DNA from: Sphingomonas telluris
Lineage (GTDB): Bacteria > Pseudomonadota > Alphaproteobacteria > Sphingomonadales > Sphingomonadaceae
DNA length: 64,000 bases
NCBI RefSeq assembly: GCF_022568775.1
Contig: NZ_JAKZHW010000001.1
Span: forward strand, 1,550,001 to 1,614,000
Direction: 5' to 3'
Both the position numbers and the translations under genes were made by a program. The notes below the pieces were generated by a model. That model ran no database searches. It saw nothing but the letters and a program-made list of their open reading frames with translations, and had not been told where the DNA came from. This document shows positions 28,701 through 35,855 of this stretch, one piece after another. The stretch's first letter is position 1; every line of letters begins with the position of its first letter.

Positions 28701-29146
28701 AACTGCGGACCGAAGCCGCGAACCGTGACAGTCGAGCCTTCGCCTGCGCGGCGCTCGATCGAGACGCCCGGAATACGCTGCAGCGATTCCGCAAGGTTCG
28801 TGTCGGGGAACTTGCCGATTTCTTCGGCCGAGACCGCGTCGACGACGCCAGACGAGTTGCGCTTGATATCGCGGGCGCGCGTAAGCGAAGCGCGGACGCC
28901 GGTAATGACGATTTCATCGCCCGCCGGGGTTGCCGAAGCATTGTCCGCCTGCGCGGTCGTGCCGCCTACGTCGTCGGCAGTAGCCTCCGGACCGCTCTCA
29001 GGCGGCGTGGTTGGCGTGGTGGCCTGCGCGAATGCCGTTGCCGACAGGCTGCACGAGGCAATGATGGATGCTCCGACGAGCAACGACCACCGGACGCTGT
29101 CGCGCGCACCGGCTCGGGACAGACTCCTGGCCCCTTGTTTCGACAT
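25730..29146 (-). CDS. TonB-dependent receptor with proline-rich C-terminal tail
   Basis: The 1138-residue protein has a long signal region (cleavage after LSATAFA), a TonB box-like EIVITGVR, a plug domain (AESLQRIPGVSIERRAGEGS, VRGFGPQFNLVTVNGRQ) and a 22-strand barrel typical of large sphingomonad/Caulobacter receptors, which often import glycans. The barrel would normally end at the Phe of LGARYRFGG, but here about 60 residues follow: a polyproline run, the segment TQTCSDGSVILASDTCP, and a second polyproline run ending APERG. ATG 29146 has GGGGAGAG upstream. Two LacI-type operators lie 82 bases before it. It heads the SapC-cupin-halogenase cluster. Confidence 0.93.
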   Translation of the reverse strand: MSKQGARSLSRAGARDSVRWSLLVGASIIASCSLSATAFAQATTPTTPPESGPEATADDVGGTTAQADNASATPAGDEIVITGVRASLTRARDIKRNSSGVVDAVSAEEIGKFPDTNLAESLQRIPGVSIERRAGEGSTVTVRGFGPQFNLVTVNGRQMATSDLNLVGTDGGDFTRATSRSFDFSNLASEGVSRLEVYKTGRAAIPSGGIGATINIVTQRPLDGSDTGLRGSIGAKALWDTSLDDFKVTPEVSGVVGWSNEADTVGFSFFGAYQKHKGAAAAAISNDWNIAPFSSMPGRGPNTVITNAPSDPNQLVAIPNDSRYDYSEFDRERINLSGTAQFRPVETLTITADVLFAQNKQKEERAEQTNWFNRPFDHVTFDDDDTVATAIFLDEGSGYGVKDIGFEQVYRAVKTKLTSYGLNANWEIVPGLTLNLDGNTSRSKTTPDAPNGTSSTLLGMGAPVVDAHSVDYSGKIPLQDWTLDDVSRGNGNGVLDIGDLGTQVARTATNFQEQKVNQFRADLGWDFGGGARFDIGAAHIKSKMTSTRIQTQQQLGDWGITQVGDIQQFAGDLVDQFCLGCQFDHFHPTDADIAFRGNAVDMYSILSPLYAADRFPLTPGPDDCDATTPGLQPCAPNAVGITSNDFDEVEEKITSIYAQLSWKGELASRPVSVVGGIRWETTKVDSFALQAIPAYIKWDSDNDFSRVISATVGSITSDGEYTNFLPSVDFRIEPMDNLVARVSLSKTLARPDYGNLFASVSANAPNRPTFLGGVATGAGGDPNLKPLVSSNLDISLEWYYAPSSYVSAGFFAKSVKNFVGQGTFDEELFDLRDPSSGAAGSRSGTAVSQLNGLGVPISDVSMFTYTALLIQNGGNVAAADSQFLANYNPTTQQLNQAFVDQVLAAVDVIPDGTDPFFVFAVTRPINNRTGKIYGFELQGQHFFGDSGFGVAASFTKVFGDVDFDRGSPPGTNVFALTGLSDSANITGIFEKWGFSARVAYNWRGKFLSSVNNGGSRNPRYYEPYGTLDFSLGYDINDNFEVTFEGINLLGEDLRTYGRSTRQMFFAQEGHPRFYLGARYRFGGEKAVAPPPPPPPPPPPAPPPPATQTCSDGSVILASDTCPAPPPPPPPPPPAPERG
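25747..25885. repeat. Two GGCGGA-type simple-sequence tracts
   Basis: Two tracts of GGC/GGA triplets (about 25747-25778 and 25834-25885) encode the two polyproline runs at the end of the TonB receptor on the minus strand. Such tracts could change length by slippage in whole codons. Confidence 0.8.
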
Positions 29147-29454
29147 ATAACTCTCCCCCTGTTGAGCTACCTCTCCGCAGCCCGGTAACTCTCTGCCACG
29201 CACCGCGCAGCACAGCGCGCGAGACGATGTTAACGCTAACAGAATCGCAGCTGGTAGCGCTAACAACGTCGTTTTGTGGCACGTTCGAATGTCGGGTTCA
29301 AGACATGTAACAAGCTATGTAACAGCTAAATCGCGTAGTGATGCGCGGAGCACACACCAAGGGACTTTAATCTAAGTTAGCGAGCGCAAATTAGATGAAG
29401 TTGCTCGAAAGGTGCAACCAAGCGCAACAAACTTGCAACGTCCGTTGGGACTAC
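29147..29454. other. 308-base intergenic region upstream of the TonB receptor
   Basis: No gene is visible. Besides the two LacI-type operators it contains repeated TGTTACAT/TGTAAC elements around 29305-29325 and a TTGCAAC/GCAACC-rich stretch around 29400-29440. The acyl carrier protein gene ends at its right edge, so it holds that gene's 3' end and the receptor promoter. No clear intrinsic terminator was found. Confidence 0.6.
29228..29265. promoter_or_regulatory. Two tandem LacI/GalR-type operators
   Basis: TGTTAACGCTAACA (29228-29241, perfect TGTTA/TAACA arms) and TGGTAGCGCTAACA (29252-29265, core TAGCGCTA) lie 24 bases apart, start to start, 82 bases upstream of the receptor. They match the CG-centred palindromes used by LacI-family sugar regulators. 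This suggests a carbohydrate-responsive receptor cluster; no lacI gene lies in the window. Confidence 0.7.
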
Positions 29455-29694
29455 TCAGGCGGCTCGCGCGGTCTTTCGCGCCAGCAGCGAAAGCGCATCG
29501 GCGACCGTAACGCAGGCCTCGCTCTCGTCCTCTTCGATGAGGATGTTGAGCTCGTCCTCGAACCGCATCGCGAGTTCGACCATGTCGAGCGAGTCGGCGC
29601 CCAGATCGGCGGCGAAGTGGGCGTCGTCCTGGACCAGATGCAGCCCCACCGCGAGGTGGTCCGCAATCAGGGCCCTGGCTGTTTCGACGCGCAT
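29455..29694 (-). CDS. Acyl carrier protein (stand-alone)
   Basis: The 79-residue protein has the phosphopantetheine attachment site GADSLDMVEL (Ser near residue 38), an acidic helix II and a helix III with EEDESEACVTVADALSLL. It is not in a fab cluster, and its N-terminus (MRVETARALIADHLAVGLHL) differs from housekeeping AcpP, so it is probably an accessory acyl carrier, for example in lipid A or special fatty-acid synthesis. GGAGG precedes the ATG at 29694; the longer in-frame reading upstream is unlikely. Confidence 0.88.
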   Translation of the reverse strand: MRVETARALIADHLAVGLHLVQDDAHFAADLGADSLDMVELAMRFEDELNILIEEDESEACVTVADALSLLARKTARAA

Positions 29695-29851
29695 CGTGCC
29701 TCCGGCAAATGGCAAGATGTAAACATGCCTGCGAGCAGTTTTGTTGCAAGTGCGAACTGGGATGTTGCTGTGCGAAATATTCACCTCGCGGCCGTTTTGC
29801 GCGCGCGTGCAATCAGCTTGCAGCGCGGATGGCCTCCGCTAGGGGATGCCT

Positions 29852-30145
29852 ATGATTGCACCCGAAGAGTGCCGGTCGATGACGGAAGTCCGCGCCGGGG
29901 TTGACGAAATCGACGAGAAGATCGTGGCGCTGCTCGGCACGCGCTTCCGTTTCATGGAGGCGGCCGCGCGCATCAAGCCGAGGCGCGAGGACGTGCGCGA
30001 CGAGGTGCGCAAGGCGGCCGTCATCGACCATGTCCGCCGCGCTGCCGCAGCGGCCGGCGTGCCGACCGAGCTCGCTGCGAACCTCTACGATATGCTGATC
30101 GAAGGCTCGATCGCCTACGAATTCGAGAAGTTCGACGCTCGCTGA
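29852..30145 (+). CDS. AroQ-type chorismate mutase (PchB-like)
   Basis: The 97-residue all-helical protein matches small AroQ chorismate mutases, with EVRAGVDEIDEKIVALLGTRFRF carrying the first catalytic Arg, the Lys in ARIKPRREDVRDEVR, and a C-terminal LYDMLIEGSIAYEFEKF. The ECRSMTEVR start and long third helix are PchB-like, so isochorismate-pyruvate lyase activity is an alternative. It converts chorismate to prephenate. A second chorismate mutase domain is fused to DAHP synthase at 52.0-53.9 kb. ATG 29852 has AGGGG at a better distance than ATG 29846. It abuts the convergent IlvM-like gene. Confidence 0.85.
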   Translation: MIAPEECRSMTEVRAGVDEIDEKIVALLGTRFRFMEAAARIKPRREDVRDEVRKAAVIDHVRRAAAAAGVPTELAANLYDMLIEGSIAYEFEKFDAR

Positions 30146-30388
30146 TCAGACCGGCGGGATCGTGTTCTCGGTCGCCAGAACGCCCGGAAGCTGCCCGACA
30201 CTGGCGACCAGGGTCTCGAGGTCGAACTTCGATCCGCCGCCGAGGCTCAGATAGACGGAAGCCCTGCGCGAATGGGCACAGGGAACGACGCGGATCGATC
30301 GCAGGTAGAAACCGCTTTCTTCGACCGCGCTGAGAACCGGCGCGACCGGGTGGATCGATTGATCGATCTCGATGGACATGTGACACAT
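30146..30388 (-). CDS. IlvM-like ACT-domain protein (orphan acetolactate synthase small subunit?)
   Basis: The 80-residue protein aligns by eye with E. coli IlvM, the small subunit of acetolactate synthase II: HPVAPVLSAVEESGFYLRSI, an ASVYLSLGGG strand and DLETLVASVGQLPGVLATEN match the ACT beta-alpha-beta-beta-alpha-beta order. No ilvB/ilvG large subunit is adjacent. ATG 30388 is preferred over TTG 30409 because AAGGAG lies between them at the right spacing. A branched-chain-type leader peptide and an intrinsic terminator precede it, supporting a role in Ile/Val/Leu synthesis. Other ACT-domain functions are possible. Confidence 0.7.
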   Translation of the reverse strand: MCHMSIEIDQSIHPVAPVLSAVEESGFYLRSIRVVPCAHSRRASVYLSLGGGSKFDLETLVASVGQLPGVLATENTIPPV

Positions 30389-30420
30389 GGTTTCACTCTC
30401 CTTGCTCAAAAATCGACGGC

Positions 30421-30454
30421 AATAAAAAACCCCGCTCCGGGTCCCGGAGCGGGG
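30421..30454 (-). terminator. Attenuator terminator before the IlvM-like gene
   Basis: An 11-bp perfect stem (CCCCGCTCCGG and CCGGAGCGGGG, 3-base loop) is followed on the minus strand by TTTTTTATT, a textbook intrinsic terminator. It lies 33 bases upstream of the gene start. The end of the leader peptide carries CCGGAGCGGG (30502-30511), which can pair with the terminator's 5' arm and act as antiterminator. Confidence 0.88.
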
Positions 30455-30485
30455 TCTTGGATCTCTTGAAGCTTGCTTGGTTCAG

Positions 30486-30599
30486 CTAGTCAGAGGTCAC
30501 TCCCGCTCCGGAATGGAGACGTACGATTACGAGTGCCGCTGCTGCTTTGGGCGCAGAGACGCATGCCTTGAGGATCAGCGATGTGCTGCCAATGGTCAC
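30486..30599 (-). CDS. ilv-type leader peptide (37 codons)
   Basis: A GTG-started open frame of 37 codons is preceded by AAAGGAG 10 bases upstream. It encodes KAAAALVIVRLH at residues 18-29, a run of Ala, Leu, Val and Ile codons like the E. coli ilvB leader. The stop (TAG) lies 32 bases before the attenuator hairpin. When charged Val/Leu/Ile tRNA is scarce, the ribosome should stall and favour the antiterminator. It is a regulatory peptide, not expected to act in trans. Confidence 0.82.
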   Translation of the reverse strand: MTIGSTSLILKACVSAPKAAAALVIVRLHSGAGVTSD

Positions 30600-30622
30600 G
30601 CGAGTCCGGCTCCTTTCCCGAC

Positions 30623-30648
30623 CAATCTGTCTTGAACCGGACAGATTG
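30623..30648. promoter_or_regulatory. 26-bp palindrome upstream of the ilv-type leader
   Basis: CAATCTGTC and GACAGATTG are perfect 9-bp inverted arms with an 8-base spacer, lying between the LysR stop and the leader start. It could be an operator for the leader transcript or an mRNA hairpin at the end of the LysR gene; there is no T-run, so intrinsic termination is unlikely. Confidence 0.55.
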
Positions 30649-30674
30649 TCGAGTGCGCGATGTGCAACCGGCCT

Positions 30675-31556
30675 CTAGGCGGCCGCGTCGACCGCCAACT
30701 GCTCGAACAGCCAGTTGTGGAAAATGCGGATGGGCTTGCGCTCCAGCGACTGCGGATTGCAGGCCACCCAATAAGCGTAAGGACTCTCGGCGGTCTTGCC
30801 GAAGAACTGGACCAGCCGGGAATCCCGCGACGCTTCGAGGTGGCTGTCGAGCATGAAGGCGATGCCCAGCCCGCCGGCCGCCGCGTCCAGGATCAGCTGG
30901 CCCGCGTCGAAGTAAGTGCACTCGGCCGGCTCCAGGTCCGGAAGCCCGTTCGCGCTGCGCCACGCGTGAAACGCCAGAGGCATGTCGCGGTGGAGCAGGA
31001 TCTGCACACGGCGGAGATCTTCGGGCGTGCGGACCTTGTCGAGCAACTCACGCGAGCCGATCGCCATGACCCGGCCCCTTTCGAGCATCCGGGAATAGAG
31101 CTTGTCGTCGACCTTACCGGCAATGGCGATCGCGATATCGACCCCCTCGTTGAGGCGGGCGAGCCGGTTCGCGCCGGTGTCGACGTCGATAAGAAGGTCG
31201 GGATGGCGGGCGCGCAGATGGGGAAGCGCCGGCATCAGCCGCTGCGACGCGAACAGCGACGGCACCGCAATGCGGATGCGCATCCGGGCGCTCTCCCCGA
31301 CCCGCTCGACCGCCGAAGCCAAAGCCTCGATCTGCGGCTCGACGTCGGTAAGGAACGCCCGCCCGCGCTCGTTCAGCTGGACCGAGTTGTTGTTCCGCTC
31401 GAACAGGGTCGTCCCGATGAACTGCTCGAGCGACTGGATTCGCCGCGTAAGTGCAGGCGAGGATAAAGCGAGGGAGTCGGCCGCAGCCTTGATGGAGCCC
31501 AGCCGCGCGGCGTGGACGAAGGCCTGGATCGATCCTAGCGGCGGTAGTCTCCGCAC
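30675..31556 (-). CDS. LysR-family transcriptional regulator (GcvA-like)
   Basis: The 293-residue product has an N-terminal winged HTH (GSIQAFVHAARLGSIKAAAD and SSPALTRRIQSLEQFIGTTL) and a substrate-binding domain with RMRIRIAVPSLFASQRLMPA. GcvA-like regulators share this order. GTG 31556 gives the usual length and starts just before the HTH; the longer in-frame reading upstream crosses a terminator hairpin and lacks similarity. The target is not evident: neighbours are the ilv-type leader downstream and the divergent Rrf2 gene upstream. Confidence 0.85.
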   Translation of the reverse strand: MRRLPPLGSIQAFVHAARLGSIKAAADSLALSSPALTRRIQSLEQFIGTTLFERNNNSVQLNERGRAFLTDVEPQIEALASAVERVGESARMRIRIAVPSLFASQRLMPALPHLRARHPDLLIDVDTGANRLARLNEGVDIAIAIAGKVDDKLYSRMLERGRVMAIGSRELLDKVRTPEDLRRVQILLHRDMPLAFHAWRSANGLPDLEPAECTYFDAGQLILDAAAGGLGIAFMLDSHLEASRDSRLVQFFGKTAESPYAYWVACNPQSLERKPIRIFHNWLFEQLAVDAAA

Positions 31557-31614
31557 TGCACAACTCCGATCTTTGTGCGGCGCAGCATAATGCCGCCAAT
31601 CTGCAGCGGGCAAG

Positions 31615-31651
31615 AAAAAAGGGGCGCCCCGGGAGAGAGGTGGAGCGCCCC
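31615..31651 (-). terminator. Intrinsic terminator in the 5' region of the LysR gene
   Basis: GGGGCGC and GCGCCCC form a stem (31621-31627 with 31645-31651), and on the minus strand the stem is followed by TTTTTT. It lies 59 bases upstream of the LysR start with no minus-strand gene before it. It may be an attenuator for the LysR transcript or end a short RNA started around 31650-31830. Confidence 0.6.
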
Positions 31652-31815
31652 ACATTTGGAGAGAGAGCCGCGTTAACGGCACGCACTTTCTCGCCGGTTC
31701 AGGGTCTTGCTGCAAATGCGAAGGCCGCATTCGCAAGTGCACAATCCGCACGCGCCGGTGAATATCTCACGAATTCCCTCGGCGGCCGCTTTCGAACGGC
31801 AGGCATGTCAAATCC

Positions 31816-31830
31816 CTAGCAACACGCTAG
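31816..31830. promoter_or_regulatory. CTAG-type palindrome overlapping the Rrf2 ribosome-binding region
   Basis: CTAGC-N5-GCTAG ends 9 bases before the Rrf2 ATG. The same architecture occurs upstream of the sulfate-binding-protein gene (CTAGT-N5-ACTAG), suggesting one autoregulated Rrf2 operator class. Confidence 0.6.
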
Positions 31831-31839
31831 AGGATAGCC

Positions 31840-32289
31840 ATGCTCGCTCAAAAGACCCGCTATGCGCTGCGTTCCCTTCTCTACCTGGCAGAGGAATCCG
31901 GCGGTGGTCCCGTGCAGTTGGCTCGGATTGCCGAGACCCAGCGAGTGCCTCCCAAATATCTTGAGCTGATCATGCTCGACCTCAAGAAGGCCGGCCTGGT
32001 CGTCAGCACGCGGGGACCGCGCGGCGGCTATCTGCTCGCGCGCGAGGCCTCCGGCATCTCGTTCGGAGAAATCGTGCGCGCGCTGGAGGGGCCGATCGCC
32101 CTGATTTCGTGCGCGAGCGTCAACTTCTACGCGCCCTGCGGCGACTGCCACGACGAAGCGACCTGCGCGATCCGAAGGGCCTTTTCCATCCTCCGCGACC
32201 AGAGCGCGCAATTGCTAGAAGGTATCTCGCTCGACCAGGCGGCGAAGTGGGAAAAGAACCTGGGCGAAGCGGGCAACCCGCTCATCTGA
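31840..32289 (+). CDS. Rrf2-family transcriptional regulator, probably Fe-S or sulfur responsive
   Basis: The 149-residue protein has the Rrf2 winged HTH (TRYALRSLLYLAEESGGGPV, RVPPKYLELIMLDLKKAGLV, STRGPRGGYLLARE) and a four-cysteine region, C91, C100, C103 and C109, that could ligate an iron-sulfur cluster. The Cys spacing differs from E. coli IscR, so a different cluster or a CymR/cysteine-sensing role is possible. It lies directly upstream of a complete sulfate-uptake operon and shares a palindrome with it, so it probably controls sulfate assimilation and itself. AGAGGA precedes the ATG. Confidence 0.88.
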   Translation: MLAQKTRYALRSLLYLAEESGGGPVQLARIAETQRVPPKYLELIMLDLKKAGLVVSTRGPRGGYLLAREASGISFGEIVRALEGPIALISCASVNFYAPCGDCHDEATCAIRRAFSILRDQSAQLLEGISLDQAAKWEKNLGEAGNPLI

Positions 32290-32342
32290 TCGCGAGTTAC
32301 AGCGGCCGTGGACCCGTCGCGGCAGTTTCGGAGTTTGCACGA

Positions 32343-32356
32343 TTTGGATCCCAATT
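32343..32356. promoter_or_regulatory. TTGGATCCCAA site upstream of the sulfate operon
   Basis: TTTGGATCCCAATT is one of the recurring palindromes in this window (identical 11-base core at 45287-45297 before the methionine genes). It lies 126 bases upstream of the sulfate-binding-protein gene. Confidence 0.45.
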
Positions 32357-32432
32357 CGGCGTGGATGACAGGAGTATGTGTGCGCCCAACGGTTGGCCAA
32401 GATCGACGGATTGAGTGCTGTACCCCTATTGT

Positions 32433-32466
32433 CTAGTAGAGAACTAGGATTTAAAGGATCCCAATC
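32433..32466. promoter_or_regulatory. Rrf2-type palindrome plus GGATCCCAA site before the sulfate operon
   Basis: CTAGT-N5-ACTAG (32433-32447) matches the palindrome in front of the Rrf2 gene. AAAGGATCCCAATC (32453-32466) follows at once, 15 bases before the sulfate-binding-protein ATG, so both could cover the promoter or the early transcript. Confidence 0.55.
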
Positions 32467-32481
32467 AAATCGGGGGTACCC

Positions 32482-33498
32482 ATGTCTCACTTTCGCAATT
32501 TCGTCGTTTCCGTCCTCATAGCCGCCACTGCGGCGACCGGTGCCGTGCCTGCACAGGCCGCGCCGATCCAGCTGCTCAACGTGTCCTACGATCCCACTCG
32601 GGAGCTCTATAAGGACATCGACGCCGCATTCGCCCAGCGCTGGCACGCCCAGACCAAGCAGCAGGTGACCATCCGCCAGAGCCACGGCGGTTCGGGCAAG
32701 CAGGCCCGCGCAGTGATCGACGGCCTTCCGGCCGACGTCGTCACGCTGGCGCTCGCCTACGACATCGATTCGATCGCCGATAAGAAGCTGATCGCTCCTA
32801 ACTGGCAGACACGGCTGCCGAACAATAGCACGCCCTACTATTCAACGATCGTCTTCCTGGTCCGCAAGGGGAACCCGAAGGGCATCAAGGATTGGGACGA
32901 CCTGGTGAAGCCGGGCGTGAAGATCATCACTCCGAACCCCAAGACCAGCGGCGGTGCACGCTGGAACTATCTCGCAGCCTGGGGCTACGCTCGTCAGAAG
33001 TATGGCAGCGTCGCCAAGGCGCGCGAATATATGACGCGCCTCTTCCGCAACGTTCCGGTCCTCGATTCCGGAGCCCGGGGCGCGACCACGACCTTCGTCG
33101 AGCGCGGCCAAGGCGACGTCCTGCTGGCTTGGGAGAACGAAGCGTTCCTCGCGGTGAACGAGCTCGGCAAGGGCAAGTTCGAGATCGTCGTTCCGTCGGT
33201 CTCGATCCTCGCGGAGCCGCCCGTCGCCGTGGTCGACAAGGTCGTCGACAAGCGCGGGACGCGACAGGTCGCGGAGGCGTACCTCAAGTACCTGTACACG
33301 CCCGAAGCGCAGGAAATCATCGCGAAGAATTACTATCGCCCACGGAACGCGCAGGTGGCGGCCAAGTACAAGAGCCGCTTCCCGAACGTCCGGCTGTTCA
33401 CCATCGACCGCAACTTCGGCGGCTGGAGGCAGGCGCAGGGCAATCACTTCAACGACGGCGCCTTGTTCGACCAGATCTTCGAAGACGCCAAGCGCTGA
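32482..33498 (+). CDS. Periplasmic sulfate-binding protein
   Basis: The 338-residue product is a type II periplasmic binding protein of the sulfate/thiosulfate family, with signal peptide ending VPAQAA, then [20 protein letters not shown], the sulfate-binding [16 protein letters not shown] (phosphate-loop-like Ser/Gly contacts), [35 protein letters not shown] and [20 protein letters not shown]. It delivers sulfate to CysTWA. It is first in a five-gene operon with a porin and the ABC permease/ATPase. Either Sbp or CysP specificity is possible. Confidence 0.95.
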   Translation: MSHFRNFVVSVLIAATAATGAVPAQAAPIQLLNVSYDPTRELYKDIDAAFAQRWHAQTKQQVTIRQSHGGSGKQARAVIDGLPADVVTLALAYDIDSIADKKLIAPNWQTRLPNNSTPYYSTIVFLVRKGNPKGIKDWDDLVKPGVKIITPNPKTSGGARWNYLAAWGYARQKYGSVAKAREYMTRLFRNVPVLDSGARGATTTFVERGQGDVLLAWENEAFLAVNELGKGKFEIVVPSVSILAEPPVAVVDKVVDKRGTRQVAEAYLKYLYTPEAQEIIAKNYYRPRNAQVAAKYKSRFPNVRLFTIDRNFGGWRQAQGNHFNDGALFDQIFEDAKR

Positions 33499-33534
33499 GG
33501 CGCACTTCTAGCTAACCCGAAAAGGGGGGAAATC

Positions 33535-34998
33535 ATGCGAATCCTGCTTCTTGCGGGCGCCTCGGCGCTCGCCCTCTCCACGCCCGCCTTTGCCCGGCAG
33601 GGCGAGGATGTTTCGGCCACCCAGTCGAGCGAAACGCCCATCGATTCGCTGGAGCCGGCCGACGCGGCTCCGGCCGTAATGGCCCCCGCCCCGACGGGTG
33701 ACGCGGTGCTCGACCGGCTGAATGCCCTGGAGACCCGCATCAAGCAGCTCGAGTCCCGCAATGCGGAGCTCGAGCAGCAGGCCGAGCTCAACCAGACGCG
33801 GCTGCAGTCGGTCGAGACGCGGGCTGCGAAGGCTGTCCAGTTCACCTGGGGTCCGACGCTTTCCGAGCCGACCGGTCAGTTCACCTTCAAGCCGCGCGGC
33901 GTGGTCGAGGCTGACGGCGCCGCCTTTATCGAGCGTAAGGGCGGCTACGACTACAACAACGGCACCGCGTTCCGTCGCGCCCGCATCGGGCTGGAAGGCA
34001 CCGCGCTAAAGTGGTGGAACTACCGCATCGAGGTCGATTTCGCCGGCAACGCCGTCAACATCACGGATGCCTATCTTCAGTACACGAAGATCCCGAAGAC
34101 GTTGGTGACGCTCGGCCAGCACAAGGCACCGTTCGGGCTCGAGTCCAACAACAGCGACAATTACAACACCTTCCTGGAACGCGGCATGTTCACCAACGCG
34201 TTCGGCAATGCCGGCGCCGAGCGCCGCATCGGCCTGTCGTTCGCCTATGCGCCCACGGAGACCGTCAACCTGGCGATCGGCGCTTTCGGCGATAACGAAA
34301 GCATCAGCCGCTCCACGAATACGCCAGTCACCGACACGCCGGACGAAAGCTGGGGCTTCAACGGCCGGGCCACCTGGGAACCGGTGTTCGACACGGGCAA
34401 GATCGTCCACCTGGGCCTGTCCGGCTACTATCGTACTGCGCTCAAGAGCGGGGACGTGGAAGACGCCATCCGGCTTAACGATCGCCCGAACGTTCGTGTC
34501 GACAACGGCAATATCGCCGACAGCGGCGTGATCCCGGGCGTGGAGTCCCTTCTCTACGCCGGCGCTGAAGCGGCAAGCGTGTTCGGCCCGGTCACGATTG
34601 CTGGCGAGTACGGCAAGCTGTGGGCGGACCGTCCCGGCCTCGAGAACGTCAGCTTCCACGGCTACTACGCCTATGCGAGCTGGTTCATCACCGGCGAGAC
34701 GCGGCCGTTCAAGGGCGGCAATTTCGATCGCGTGCGGCCTTTCACGGAGGTCGGCAAAGACGGGCTGGGCGCGTGGGAAGTCGCGCTGCGCTACGACAAG
34801 ATCGATCTGTCGGAATCGCCGATCAAGCCCGGCAACGAGGCGCAAAGCGTCACGCTTGGCGTGAACTGGTACTTCAATCCGTTCGCAAAGCTGATGTTCA
34901 ACTGGATCCGGTTCAGCGGGGACAACACTCCGCTGGACCCGATCGGCGACAAGACCAAGGGTGATGCATTCGCTACGCGGTTGCACTTGGACTTCTAA
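33535..34998 (+). CDS. Phosphate-selective porin (OprO/OprP)-like outer membrane protein
   Basis: The 487-residue product has a signal peptide (MRILLLAGASALALSTPAFA), a coiled-coil trimerisation stretch (LDRLNALETRIKQLESRNAE) and a 16-strand barrel of the OprO/P type (FKPRGVVEADGAAFIERKGG, RRARIGLEGTALKWWNYRIE, ending in Phe). Its place between the sulfate-binding protein and cysT suggests it passes sulfate across the outer membrane; specificity is inferred from the neighbours. AGGGGGGAAA lies before the ATG. Its TAA overlaps the cysT ATG (TAATG). Confidence 0.9.
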   Translation: MRILLLAGASALALSTPAFARQGEDVSATQSSETPIDSLEPADAAPAVMAPAPTGDAVLDRLNALETRIKQLESRNAELEQQAELNQTRLQSVETRAAKAVQFTWGPTLSEPTGQFTFKPRGVVEADGAAFIERKGGYDYNNGTAFRRARIGLEGTALKWWNYRIEVDFAGNAVNITDAYLQYTKIPKTLVTLGQHKAPFGLESNNSDNYNTFLERGMFTNAFGNAGAERRIGLSFAYAPTETVNLAIGAFGDNESISRSTNTPVTDTPDESWGFNGRATWEPVFDTGKIVHLGLSGYYRTALKSGDVEDAIRLNDRPNVRVDNGNIADSGVIPGVESLLYAGAEAASVFGPVTIAGEYGKLWADRPGLENVSFHGYYAYASWFITGETRPFKGGNFDRVRPFTEVGKDGLGAWEVALRYDKIDLSESPIKPGNEAQSVTLGVNWYFNPFAKLMFNWIRFSGDNTPLDPIGDKTKGDAFATRLHLDF

Positions 34999-35855
34999 TG
35001 CCGCAGTCGGCGGTGGTGCCCGCTTTCCCCAAACTCAGCAGATCCTCTTCCCTGCCGGGGCTAAGCCTCTCCCTGGGCATCACCGCCTTCTGGCTGTCGT
35101 TCATCGTCCTCATCCCGCTGGCCGCAGTGTTCGCCAGGAGCGCCAGCGGCGGCTGGGGAGAGTTCGCGGATGCCGCCTTCTCAGCGCGCGCGCTTGCGTC
35201 GTACCGCGTGACGTTCGGCGCAGCTTTGCTCGCGGCCGGCATCAACGCTTTCTTCGGACTGCTCGTGGCCTGGGTGCTGGTCCGCTACGACTTTCCATTC
35301 AAGCGGCTATTCGGAGCGCTCGTCGACCTGCCGTTCGCCTTGCCGACAGCCGTGGCCGGAATCGCCCTCACCGCGCTCTATGCCGACACGGGGCTCATCG
35401 GCCGCCATTTGGAGCCCATGGGCCTGCCGATTGCCTATCACCCAGCCGGGATCGTCGTCGCGCTGACCTTCATCGGCCTGCCGTTCATTGTCCGGACCGT
35501 CGAGCCCGTGCTCGCTGAAGTCTCGCGAGAGGCGGAGGAAGCGGCGCTGACGCTGGGCGCGTCTCGTCTGCAGACCTTCACGCGGGTGATCCTGCCGACG
35601 CTCTTTCCCGCGCTAGCGACAGGCTTCACCCTCGCCTTCGCGCGGGGCGCTGGCGAGTATGGGTCCGTCATTTTCATTGCCGGGAACATGCCGTTCCGTT
35701 CGGAAATCTCGGCGCTGCTGATCATCACCCAGCTCGAGCAGTACAATTACGTCGGCGCGGCCGCGATCGCGACGGTCATGCTGTTCGTGTCCTTCGCCAT
35801 GCTGCTGATCCTAAACCTGCTCCAGCATTGGCAACAGCGGAGGCGCGGCTCATGA
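34998..35855 (+). CDS. cysT: Sulfate ABC transporter permease CysT
   Basis: The 285-residue inner-membrane protein has six helices and the ABC-permease EAA loop ([21 protein letters not shown]), with [20 protein letters not shown] as the family-typical segment after helix 5. With CysW it forms the translocation pore for sulfate/thiosulfate. It is translationally coupled to the upstream porin and overlaps cysW by 4 bases (ATGA). Confidence 0.95.
   Translation: MPQSAVVPAFPKLSRSSSLPGLSLSLGITAFWLSFIVLIPLAAVFARSASGGWGEFADAAFSARALASYRVTFGAALLAAGINAFFGLLVAWVLVRYDFPFKRLFGALVDLPFALPTAVAGIALTALYADTGLIGRHLEPMGLPIAYHPAGIVVALTFIGLPFIVRTVEPVLAEVSREAEEAALTLGASRLQTFTRVILPTLFPALATGFTLAFARGAGEYGSVIFIAGNMPFRSEISALLIITQLEQYNYVGAAAIATVMLFVSFAMLLILNLLQHWQQRRRGS

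Noticed and set aside
27530..29188. A long open frame antisense to the TonB receptor
   Set aside because: High-GC codon shadow: Arg/Asp/Val-rich, no recognisable domain, fully antisense to a clear gene.
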